DNA of 10,832 bases from an uncultured Christensenellaceae bacterium (GCA_905236495.1 CAJOPV010000002.1:1-10832); one strand, 5' to 3'. Shown: positions 1-5,178, counted from the first letter of the stretch. The notes: a model not told the origin generated them from the sequence alone. Numbers and translations: made by a program.

Positions 1-1
1 G

Positions 2-107
2 TTTCCGGGCAAACATGCCCGGAAATGCCATTTTACAGCAAATGGATGCAATCCATCGAAAGTCTGTCTGCTGACTTTCGATGGCAGAGCATCGACTTTG
101 TCGATGC
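2..107 (+). other. Array of perfect hairpins (structured RNA 3' region)
   Basis: Four perfect inverted repeats lie side by side: a 10-bp stem at 2-11/16-25 with loop AACA, a 6-bp stem at 28-33/40-45, a 12-bp stem at 53-64/73-84 with an 8-nt loop, and an 8-bp stem at 89-96/100-107 with loop TTT. A terminator hairpin on the same strand follows directly, so I read this as the 3' part of a rightward transcript that begins before the window. No tRNA, tmRNA, SRP or RNase P signature was recognised. Function is unknown; it may be a small RNA, a stabilising 3' UTR or a remnant of a mobile element end. Confidence 0.55.
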
Positions 108-113
108 GCTGGT

Positions 114-149
114 CGTTCCCCAGGCTCACGGCCCGGGGAACGGTTTTTT
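114..149 (+). terminator. Intrinsic terminator of a rightward transcript
   Basis: An 8-bp perfect stem (CGTTCCCC at 114-121 with GGGGAACG at 135-142) is followed by GTTTTTT at 143-149. The T-run lies on the plus strand, so it ends a transcript entering from the left. Its last two bases overlap the stop codon of the convergent ECF S-component gene. No minus-strand T-run is visible, so termination of the ECF gene itself is not explained by this element. Confidence 0.7.
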
Positions 150-717
150 ATGTGCGTTTTTGCTCGCCCAGCAGGATATGCTTTACCGCGGGCCACACCG
201 CCCGGAAAAAGATGGGGGCGGCGACGATGGAAAGCCCGGCGTTGATGAGGGAGGGGATCAGCTTGGACAGCATGGTGGCCCATACCGCGTCCAGGGGATA
301 GGCATAGATGAAATGCTGATAGATGAAGGTTTTGAGCATGTACAGGGCTACATAGGTCAGGGCCCCCGTCACCACGCCCAGCAGCACCCGCTTCATATCC
401 GGCTGCTCACGCTTTCCGACTCCCGCGATCAGGGAGCAGACGAAGGCCATGGCAAATTTGCTGGCGAAGGTGATCAGGGCCTCCGCCGGGTCGTAGCCGT
501 TGAGCACGTCGTACAGCCCGGAGCCCAGCCCGGCTGCCAATCCCCCCGGCAACGGGGGCAGCAGCAGCCCGGATAAAAGGCACAGCGCGTTGGCAAAATG
601 CACCTTGCTGCCCAACAGGGGAAAGCGGAACAAGGTGACTACATAGACCGCCGCGGCGAGCACGCCGATGGCGGTGAGGGTATAGGTATCCCAGCCCCGT
701 TTTTGTCTGTTGCTCAC
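148..717 (-). CDS. ECF transporter S component (substrate-binding membrane subunit)
   Basis: This 189-residue, very hydrophobic protein has about five to six membrane segments. The block from roughly residue 40 to 90 (VHFANALCLLSGLLL, then GGLAAGLGSGLYDVLNGYDP, then FASKFAMAFVCSLIAG) matches the layout of ECF-family S components, which bind a vitamin or similar small molecule and dock onto a shared EcfA/EcfA'/EcfT energising module. No ATPase or T subunit gene is in the window, so it would use a module encoded elsewhere. The start is GTG at 717, preceded by AAGGAGG with an ideal gap; the ATG nearer the ribosome binding site is in another frame. The substrate cannot be read from the sequence. 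Family assignment is confident; riboflavin, thiamine, folate and queuosine precursors all remain possible. Confidence 0.8.
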   Translation of the reverse strand: MSNRQKRGWDTYTLTAIGVLAAAVYVVTLFRFPLLGSKVHFANALCLLSGLLLPPLPGGLAAGLGSGLYDVLNGYDPAEALITFASKFAMAFVCSLIAGVGKREQPDMKRVLLGVVTGALTYVALYMLKTFIYQHFIYAYPLDAVWATMLSKLIPSLINAGLSIVAAPIFFRAVWPAVKHILLGEQKRT

Positions 718-736
718 GGTGCATCCCTCCTTGCGT

Positions 737-786
737 TTCGGATGCCCCTATGATACAACAAATCTTTCCGCAAGGAAACATCCGAA
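737..786 (-). promoter_or_regulatory. Nested inverted repeats in the ECF S-component leader
   Basis: An outer perfect 8-bp inverted repeat (737-744 with 779-786) encloses an inner perfect hairpin TTTCC-N4-GGAAA at 765-778. A possible -10 (TATCAT on the minus strand, 750-755) sits in the loop, with only a poor -35 match upstream. The element could be a protein operator or a small cis-acting RNA. It does not match the TPP, FMN, THF, cobalamin or preQ1 riboswitch cores as I know them. Confidence 0.4.
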
Positions 787-805
787 TGGTTTTTTTCCTG
801 TTCAT

Positions 806-833
806 AAAAAACCGGGCCGCGTTGCACGACCCG
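806..833 (-). terminator. Intrinsic terminator of the phasin-like gene
   Basis: Read on the minus strand, a 7-bp stem (827-833 with 813-819, one G-U pair) with a 7-nt loop is followed by a run of six T. It begins 15 nt after the stop codon of the phasin-like gene and separates it from the ECF S-component gene. Confidence 0.8.
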
Positions 834-848
834 TTGAATGGGGTGGGG

Positions 849-1217
849 TTACGCCTGGGTGTCCCCGTCGGCGGGGGGCTGGGGCGCATCGCCGGTTTGT
901 TCCGGGGCTTCCTCAGCGTCGAACAGGTCCAGCGCTTCCCGCACCAGGGCCCGATCCTCCTTGCTCATGCCCCGCAGGTCGTCGATGATTTCCGCCACCT
1001 GGGGCTTGCCGCACAGGGCGTCGGCGATACCGCTTTTTTCAAAGGCCTGCTTCAGCTTGTCCGCCGCGTCGGTGACGGCGGATTTGGCCTGCTGATAAAG
1101 GGGTTCGCCCTTCTTGGACAGGGTTTCCACTGCTTCCTGGGCCTTTTCCACGCCTGTTGACAGGGCGCCCAGCCCCGCCTGAACGACTTTTTTCAATTCT
1201 TCACCCAATTGATCCAT
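849..1217 (-). CDS. Small phasin-like helical protein
   Basis: This 122-residue, highly charged and almost wholly helical protein begins with the amphipathic pattern GEELKKVVQAGLGALSTG followed by VEKAQEAVETLSKKGE. That opening is typical of short Bacillota proteins annotated as phasin family or polyhydroxyalkanoate granule-associated. Residues 20-65 look like a coiled coil. The C-terminal 25 residues are acidic, proline-rich and probably disordered. The ATG at 1217 is preceded by AAAGGAG with an 8-nt gap. There is no polyhydroxyalkanoate gene nearby, so a granule role is doubtful; homologues in Clostridia have no firmly established function. It has its own terminator and a candidate promoter and is probably monocistronic. 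Confidence 0.72.
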   Translation of the reverse strand: MDQLGEELKKVVQAGLGALSTGVEKAQEAVETLSKKGEPLYQQAKSAVTDAADKLKQAFEKSGIADALCGKPQVAEIIDDLRGMSKEDRALVREALDLFDAEEAPEQTGDAPQPPADGDTQA

Positions 1218-1280
1218 GATGCGCTCTCCTTTCGCTTGGGTCGGTCCGCAATGTCAAAAACGCACGCCGCGCTTTCCGTT

Positions 1281-1309
1281 AGTATGGCACAAAGGCCTCG
1301 TTTTGTCCC
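1281..1309 (-). promoter_or_regulatory. Candidate sigma-A promoter of the phasin-like gene
   Basis: On the minus strand GGGACA (1304-1309) and CATACT (1281-1286) are separated by exactly 17 bp. The match is moderate (four of six at -35). It would give a leader of about 55-60 nt carrying the AAAGGAG ribosome binding site. It is the best candidate in this gap but not decisive. Confidence 0.35.
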
Positions 1310-1348
1310 GGAAAATGGTTCCAAAGATGCTTTCCAAGCGCTGAAATG

Positions 1349-1376
1349 ACGGCGGAGGGGTTTAATCCTCCTCCGT
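1349..1376 (-). terminator. Weak hairpin over the rmuC stop codon
   Basis: A 10-bp stem with one mismatch (1349-1358 with 1367-1376) places the rmuC stop codon in its loop. No T-run follows on the minus strand, so it is not a standard intrinsic terminator. It may only slow exonucleases or act with Rho. It is the only hairpin I see at the end of the ebfC-recR-tdk-rmuC operon. Confidence 0.25.
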
Positions 1377-2714
1377 ATCCTCGGGAAGCAGGGTGATCTG
1401 TTCGCCGGCTTCCACGTGGGCTTCCAGCCCCTCTACCTGGCGCAGCCGCCGCTGGATGGTGCGGGTCTTGCGGCTGGCGGTTTCAATGGACTGAGTGGCG
1501 GCCTGGAGCTTCTTCTCCGTGGCCTCCAAAAGGTCTGCGAACTTGGAAAAATCCGTTTTCACCGCGCTGAGCAGCTGCCATACCTCGTCCGTGCGCTTTT
1601 CGATGGCTAAGGTGCGGAAGCCCACCTGCAAGCTGGTGAGCAGGGCGCTCAGGGTGGTGGGCCCGGCGATGACGACCCGCAGCTTTTCCTGTAATTCCTC
1701 CGTCAGGCCCCGGGCCCTGAGGGCCTCGGCGTACAGCCCCTCGATGGGCAGGAACATGATGGCAAAATCGGTGGTGTAGGGCGGGGCGATATACTTGTCC
1801 GCGATGCGCTTGGCCTCGATCTTTAAGGCGGTCTGCAGGGCGGAGGTGGCGGCGGCGATCACTGCCTGGTCGCCGATATCGTAGGCGGACAGCAGCCGCT
1901 CGTAATCCTCGATGGGGAATTTGCTGTCGATGGGCAGATACACGGTGCCCTCTCCCTGCCCCGGCAGCTTCACCGCGAATTCCACCCGCTGGCTGGAGGT
2001 GGGCACCACCGCCACGTTTTCATCGTACTGCCCCGGGGAGAGCACCTGGGAAAGCAGCGCCCCCAATTGCATTTCGCCCCAGACGCCCCGGGTCTTTACG
2101 TTGGTGAGCACCTTTTTCAGATCCCCTACCCCGCTGGCTAAATTCTGCATTTCGCCCAGGCCGCGATATACCTGCTCCAGCCGTTCGTTCACCAGGGAAA
2201 AGCTTTCGTTCAGCCGCTTATCCAGCGTGGCGTGGAGCTTTTCATCCACCGTCAGCCGCATCTCCTCCAGCTTTTTGGCATTATCCTCCTGCAGGCCCGT
2301 GACGCTTTTCAGCAGCGTTTCCCGCATGCGTTCGATGCGGCCCTCGTTCTGGGTCAGCTTATCGTCCAGGGTGGCGGTGATGCGGTGCAGCCGCACGTCC
2401 TGGCTGTCGCCGAAGGCGTCCAGCCGGGCGGATAATTGGGACAGGCGCAGGGCCTCGTCCCGGCTGCGCTCCTCCATGGCCTGCAGGAGCCTTGCGGACT
2501 GGTTTTCCGTGGAGGCGGTAAATTCGTTTCGGTCCAGCATGGTCCGTCCCGCCTCCTCCAGGCGGCGGTTCAGGCCCTCCAGCTTTTTTTCGCTGCGCCG
2601 GGCGCCCTGCCGCTGCCGGGCAAAGATCACGAGCAAAAGAACGAGCCCCGCGGCGGAAACCGCCAGGGCGAAAAGCGACAGAAGGCCTCCGTGCTGAGCG
2701 ATCCATTCAGGCAT
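1362..2714 (-). CDS. rmuC: RmuC-family DNA recombination protein
   Basis: This 450-residue protein has the standard RmuC build. One N-terminal membrane helix (about residues 10-32) is followed by a long coiled coil (about 35-190, many E/R/L heptads), then the RmuC domain with the signature LPIDSKFPIEDYERLL around D263 and the block YTTDFAIMFLPIEGLYAEAL. The domain has a PD-(D/E)xK nuclease-like fold, and E. coli RmuC limits inversions at short inverted repeats; the exact reaction is not established. The ATG at 2714 overlaps the end of tdk by 8 bp, so translation is probably coupled. The C-terminus ends in acidic residues. Being co-transcribed with recR and ebfC places it in a DNA maintenance operon. 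Confidence 0.93.
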   Translation of the reverse strand: MPEWIAQHGGLLSLFALAVSAAGLVLLLVIFARQRQGARRSEKKLEGLNRRLEEAGRTMLDRNEFTASTENQSARLLQAMEERSRDEALRLSQLSARLDAFGDSQDVRLHRITATLDDKLTQNEGRIERMRETLLKSVTGLQEDNAKKLEEMRLTVDEKLHATLDKRLNESFSLVNERLEQVYRGLGEMQNLASGVGDLKKVLTNVKTRGVWGEMQLGALLSQVLSPGQYDENVAVVPTSSQRVEFAVKLPGQGEGTVYLPIDSKFPIEDYERLLSAYDIGDQAVIAAATSALQTALKIEAKRIADKYIAPPYTTDFAIMFLPIEGLYAEALRARGLTEELQEKLRVVIAGPTTLSALLTSLQVGFRTLAIEKRTDEVWQLLSAVKTDFSKFADLLEATEKKLQAATQSIETASRKTRTIQRRLRQVEGLEAHVEAGEQITLLPEDTEED

Positions 2715-3297
2715 GGGCTTTTCCCTCCCGCCAGTGCCGATAGCACAGGCCTACGTACTTGATTTCATCCTGATTGTCGATGAGCACCTGCGCCCCCTGC
2801 TTGACGACCCGGCCTTTGCCATCCACCCGGGTGTTCATGGTGGCCTTCTTTCCGCACCAGCAGAGGGACCCGGGTACCTCCTGGATATCCTCGCTCAGGC
2901 GCAGCAGCGCCGCCGAGCCCGGGAAAAAGTTGCCCAAAAAATCCGTTTTCAGGCCGTAGCAGATGATTTCCAGGTCGCAGGCCATGTCCGCCATTTCCTG
3001 CACCTGGGCTTCCGTTAAAAACTGGGCCTCATCCACGAATACGTACTGAAAATCGGAATGGGCGTGCTGCACCGCCAGCCAGTTCAGCTGCTCCCGCACG
3101 CTGTGCCCGTTTTCCAGGATGATATCCGCCTCCGCCTGCAGGCCCACCCGGGAATACACGATGTTGGCGGATATGCGGGTGTCAATGGCGGGCTTCAACA
3201 GCGCCACCCGAAAGCCCAGCTGCAGGTAGTTGTAGCGCTGCATCAGCAGCATGGCGGTTTTGCTGGAGCCCATGACGCCGTGGTAAAAGTGCAGCAT
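2707..3297 (-). CDS. tdk: Thymidine kinase, type II (zinc-containing)
   Basis: This enzyme phosphorylates thymidine with ATP in the pyrimidine salvage pathway in the cytoplasm. The 196-residue length is usual for the type II family. It shows a P-loop at residues 7-14 (GVMGSSKT), the Walker B/catalytic block VDEAQFL at 88-94 with E90 as the likely base, and the lasso-domain zinc ligands C146, C148, C185 and H188. The CxC spacing, rather than CxxC, and the CxxH end resemble E. coli Tdk more than Bacillus-type enzymes. The P-loop has serine where glycine normally precedes the lysine. The ATG at 3297 sits the expected six residues before the P-loop, though its ribosome binding site (AAAGAAG) is weak. 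It lies 74 nt after recR and overlaps rmuC. Confidence 0.94.
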   Translation of the reverse strand: MLHFYHGVMGSSKTAMLLMQRYNYLQLGFRVALLKPAIDTRISANIVYSRVGLQAEADIILENGHSVREQLNWLAVQHAHSDFQYVFVDEAQFLTEAQVQEMADMACDLEIICYGLKTDFLGNFFPGSAALLRLSEDIQEVPGSLCWCGKKATMNTRVDGKGRVVKQGAQVLIDNQDEIKYVGLCYRHWREGKAHA

Positions 3298-3371
3298 AAT
3301 GAAGCTTCTTTCGTCGTTTTCTTTGGGAGGAAGGAGGGAAAAGCACCGCCCTGGCTGTCAATCAATTGGAA

Positions 3372-3974
3372 TTAAAGCTCTCTTCTTCCTTCCATGGCCT
3401 TTGCCAGGGTTACCTCGTCGGCATATTCCAGATCGCCGCCTACGGGCACGCCGTAGGAAATGCGGCTGACCCGGATGCCCAGGGGCTTGATGAGCCGGGC
3501 GATATAGGCCGCCGTGGCTTCGCCCTCGATATCCGGGTTGGTGGCCAGGATCACTTCCGTCACCGTTTCGGAGGATAAGCGCTGCAAAAGCTCCTTGATG
3601 CGGATATCCTCCGGGCCGATGCCGTCCATGGGGGAAAGGGTGCCCCCCAGCACGTGGTAAAGGCCCTTGTAATCCCGCATTCGTTCCATGGCGGCAACGT
3701 CCCGGGCGTCCCGCACCACGCAGATCTGCCCGTTGCGGCGCTCCTCATTGGCGCAGATGGCGCAGTACTCCTCCTGGGTGTAATTGCCGCAGCGGGCGCA
3801 GAAGCGCAGGGCCTTCCGCCCCTGCCACAGGGCGGCAGCCAGATCCTTTACCTGATCCAGGGGGAGGGAGGCGATGTGGTAGGCCAGCCGCTGGGCGCTT
3901 TTTTGCCCGATGCCCGGCAGCCGGGATAATTCCAGCGTCATCCGGGCGATGGGATCGCTTGTGATTTCCGGCAT
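3372..3974 (-). CDS. recR: Recombination mediator protein RecR
   Basis: RecR works with RecO and RecF to load RecA onto SSB-coated single-stranded DNA in gap repair. The 200-residue protein from ATG 3974 has the classic order: helix-hairpin-helix (SRLPGIGQKSAQRL, residues 17-30), a four-cysteine zinc finger (C59, C62, C71, C74), a Toprim domain (about 80-175, including NPDIEGEATAAYIARL) and the C-terminal GVPVGGDLEYADEVTLAKA block. The reading frame is open 22 codons further upstream, but that extension lies inside ebfC and is proline/tryptophan-rich, unlike RecR; 3974 gives the family length. The start is one nucleotide after the ebfC stop, implying coupled translation. ebfC-recR is a widely conserved pair; the usual upstream partner dnaX is not adjacent here. 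Confidence 0.96.
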   Translation of the reverse strand: MPEITSDPIARMTLELSRLPGIGQKSAQRLAYHIASLPLDQVKDLAAALWQGRKALRFCARCGNYTQEEYCAICANEERRNGQICVVRDARDVAAMERMRDYKGLYHVLGGTLSPMDGIGPEDIRIKELLQRLSSETVTEVILATNPDIEGEATAAYIARLIKPLGIRVSRISYGVPVGGDLEYADEVTLAKAMEGRREL

Positions 3975-3975
3975 A

Positions 3976-4317
3976 TCAGAACATCCCGCCCATGCCCGCG
4001 GGGGCCAGCTTCGCCATGGTGTCCTCCCGGTTCTTTTCACCGGCCCTCAGCGCTTCGTTTACCGCCGCCAGGATCATATCCTGCAGCATTTCCACGTCGT
4101 CGGGGTCCACGGCCTCGGGCTTGATGGTAAGCTCCAATACCTCCCGCTTGCCGCTGACCTTGCAATTCACCATGCCGCCCCCGGCGCTGGCTTCATACAC
4201 CTGCTCGTCCAGCGCCTCCTGGGCCTGCTGCATCTGCTCCTGCATTTTCTGGGCCTGGCGCATCAGCTGCTGAATGTTGGGGCCGCCCCCGAAACCGCCG
4301 AATTGATTCCGTGCCAT
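3976..4317 (-). CDS. ebfC: YbaB/EbfC nucleoid-associated DNA-binding protein
   Basis: The 113-residue protein belongs to the YbaB/EbfC family, dimeric DNA-binding proteins that coat the nucleoid. It has a glycine-rich N-terminus, a long helix rich in Q and M (NIQQLMRQAQKMQEQMQQAQ, about residues 14-33), the central sheet with GGGMVNCKVSGKREVLELTI, and the conserved VEMLQDMILAAVNEA helix, ending in a short GMGGMF tail. The ATG at 4317 follows AAGGAGG with a 10-nt gap. It is first in the operon ebfC-recR-tdk-rmuC, directly downstream of the promoter at 4381-4410. dnaX, often upstream of this gene, is replaced by a divergent non-coding transcription unit. Confidence 0.95.
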   Translation of the reverse strand: MARNQFGGFGGGPNIQQLMRQAQKMQEQMQQAQEALDEQVYEASAGGGMVNCKVSGKREVLELTIKPEAVDPDDVEMLQDMILAAVNEALRAGEKNREDTMAKLAPAGMGGMF

Positions 4318-4380
4318 TGGTTCGTTTCCTCCTTACCGTAACTGCGCCGCTTCGGGCGGCGGAAAAATTCACTACCACTT

Positions 4381-4410
4381 ATTATATCACGGTTGCCGCC
4401 GATCTGTAAA
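4381..4410 (-). promoter_or_regulatory. Promoter of the ebfC-recR-tdk-rmuC operon
   Basis: On the minus strand TTTACA (4405-4410) and a perfect TATAAT (4381-4386) are 18 bp apart, with the extended -10 TGA immediately before TATAAT. The start would be near 4374, giving a leader of about 57 nt. The leader contains a GC-rich 6-bp hairpin (CGCCGC/GCGGCG, around 4345-4362) and then AAGGAGG. Confidence 0.85.
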
Positions 4411-4423
4411 GCATTTCCAATCT

Positions 4424-4458
4424 GGAAAAATTTTTTCCGAAAAACACAAAAATGTGTT
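4424..4458. promoter_or_regulatory. A/T tract and dyad between divergent promoters
   Basis: Between the two divergent -35 boxes lies a near-palindromic A5T6 tract flanked by GG and CC (4424-4438). Next to it is a perfect 6-4-6 dyad, AACACA-AAAA-TGTGTT (4443-4458), whose last two bases enter the rightward -35 box. The tract could act as an UP element or bend, and the dyad could be an operator for the rightward promoter. No matching regulator motif was recognised. Confidence 0.45.
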
Positions 4459-4485
4459 GACAAATCCGGGAAACCGTGGTAAGAT
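4457..4485 (+). promoter_or_regulatory. Strong promoter of the U-poor transcript
   Basis: A perfect TTGACA (4457-4462) and TAAGAT (4480-4485) are separated by 17 bp, preceded by A-rich sequence. Transcription would begin near 4492 and run into the T-depleted region. It is divergent from the ebfC operon promoter, with 46 bp between the two -35 boxes. Confidence 0.8.
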
Positions 4486-4567
4486 ACAGACGAACAGAAG
4501 AGGGAGAGAAAAGAAAGCGACGTTCAATCAACCAGCCCGACCGACCGAGAAGGAGGAGGCGATTCCC

Positions 4568-4648
4568 ATGGGCCAAGCACAGCGGCACGCGGGGGCGATC
4601 CACAGGGACATCGGAAACGGAAAGGAATTTACGCTGCAACCCGACTGA
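4568..4648 (+). CDS. Possible 26-residue small protein or leader peptide
   Basis: An ATG at 4568 follows the very strong ribosome binding site AAGGAGGAGG (4550-4559) with an 8-nt gap. The frame runs 26 codons to TGA and would encode a hydrophilic peptide (MGQAQRHAGAIH then RDIGNGKEFTLQPD) with no membrane segment and no stacked codons for a single amino acid. It starts about 76 nt into the transcript and is followed by more than 300 nt of untranslated RNA. Either it is a real small protein, or a start-like site embedded in a non-coding RNA. No homologue is recognised. Confidence 0.4.
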   Translation: MGQAQRHAGAIHRDIGNGKEFTLQPD

Positions 4649-4970
4649 TAAAACACAGGCCGATCATCATACGGCACCGCATAAGCGATAAAAAAACATC
4701 AGCGGAGAAGCGAGGATCACCCGGAGAAACAGGAAAACCCAATCTCAGGAGACAGGTAATCCGCCCCCGCATAACGGAAAACCAGAAAACTGCATATCAT
4801 TGAAGCGAAAACCCAATCAGAAGGAAACCATCCATCAAGACCGACCCAAGACCGATGGACAGACGGAGAGAAAGGCGCGATCAACAGTATCAGGCCAAAC
4901 CGGGCCGAACCCCCGCCTTGAATTCCTCCGCCGCAGGAATCCCAAAAAGGGTTTAACCGATACAGAAACA

Positions 4971-5002
4971 GGCTGCCGCGTTTCCAATGCGGCAGCCTTT
5001 TT
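4971..5002 (+). terminator. Perfect intrinsic terminator of the U-poor transcript
   Basis: A 9-bp perfect stem (GGCTGCCGC 4971-4979 with GCGGCAGCC 4989-4997), a 9-nt loop and five T (4998-5002). It ends the rightward unit from the 4457 promoter and isolates it from the zinc-ribbon gene, which has its own promoter just downstream. Confidence 0.88.
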
Positions 5003-5027
5003 GCGGACAGTATCCGTATCAGCCTTG

Positions 5028-5067
5028 GTAAATTTTGGTTTACATACCGTCGCATCTATGGTACAAT
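5028..5067 (+). promoter_or_regulatory. Promoter of the zinc-ribbon/kinase unit with overlapping dyad
   Basis: TTTACA (5039-5044) and TACAAT (5062-5067) are 17 bp apart. A perfect 5-6-5 dyad GTAAA-TTTTGG-TTTAC (5028-5043) covers most of the -35 box and could be a repressor site. The leader is about 105 nt, containing a GCCGC/GCGGC hairpin at 5080-5100 and ending with AAAGGGGAGA before the ATG at 5179. Confidence 0.75.
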
Positions 5068-5178
5068 CAAGGAAATGAAGCCGCTTTTCTGTTTTGCGGC
5101 AGGGCAGATCGGAAAACGTCGCGGGAAGCGGCCTTGACACGTCGTATTTTTGCTTGAATAAGTAAAGGGGAGAGACCG

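Larger units (their letters stand above)
4491..5002 (+). ncRNA. Candidate long U-poor non-coding RNA
   Basis: This roughly 510-nt tract is bounded by a near-consensus promoter and a perfect terminator on the same strand and holds no conventional gene. By hand count only about 48 of 480 bases before the terminator are T, while A is near 38% and GGA triplets recur (about 17). Neighbouring genes show no such skew. Visible structure is modest: a CCATC/GATGG stem (4828-4858), a perfect ATTCCT/AGGAAT hairpin (4922-4940), and the terminator. A 12-nt sequence is repeated exactly (4733-4744 and 4807-4818). Longer open frames here run through the terminator and lack ribosome binding sites. SRP RNA, tmRNA, RNase P RNA and 6S RNA signatures were looked for and not seen. 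It could alternatively be the mRNA of the 26-codon ORF with a long 3' UTR. Confidence 0.5.

Noticed and set aside
25..576. 183-codon plus-strand open frame
   Set aside because: It runs through the hairpin array and terminator and then antisense to the ECF S component; composition is Gly/Gln/His-rich shadow sequence and it has no ribosome binding site.
718..805. Known vitamin riboswitch before the ECF S component
   Set aside because: The region is too short and lacks the conserved cores of the TPP, FMN, cobalamin, THF and preQ1 classes.
3298..3371. Promoter between recR and tdk (TTGACA on the minus strand)
   Set aside because: No matching -10 is found at the proper distance; tdk is more simply read as part of the ebfC-recR transcript.
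3975..4040. 22-codon N-terminal extension of RecR
   Set aside because: It lies inside ebfC, lacks similarity to RecR, and the start at 3974 gives the standard 200-residue protein.
4491..5002. SRP RNA, tmRNA, 6S RNA or RNase P RNA near the recR locus
   Set aside because: Characteristic conserved cores (for example GAGGAAAGTCC of RNase P, the tmRNA tRNA-like ends, the SRP GGAA/AGCAG domain) were not found by reading.
4717..5055. 112-codon minus-strand open frame in the non-coding region
   Set aside because: It is antisense to the terminator-bounded U-poor unit, has no ribosome binding site and a biased composition caused by the T-poor opposite strand.
4800..5078. 92-codon plus-strand frame from a TTG
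   Set aside because: It has no ribosome binding site, crosses the perfect terminator at 4971-5002 and the next promoter.
5134..5162. Second promoter with perfect TTGACA at 5134-5139
   Set aside because: No acceptable -10 lies 16-18 bp downstream, and a start there would leave no room for the ribosome binding site at 5164-5173.
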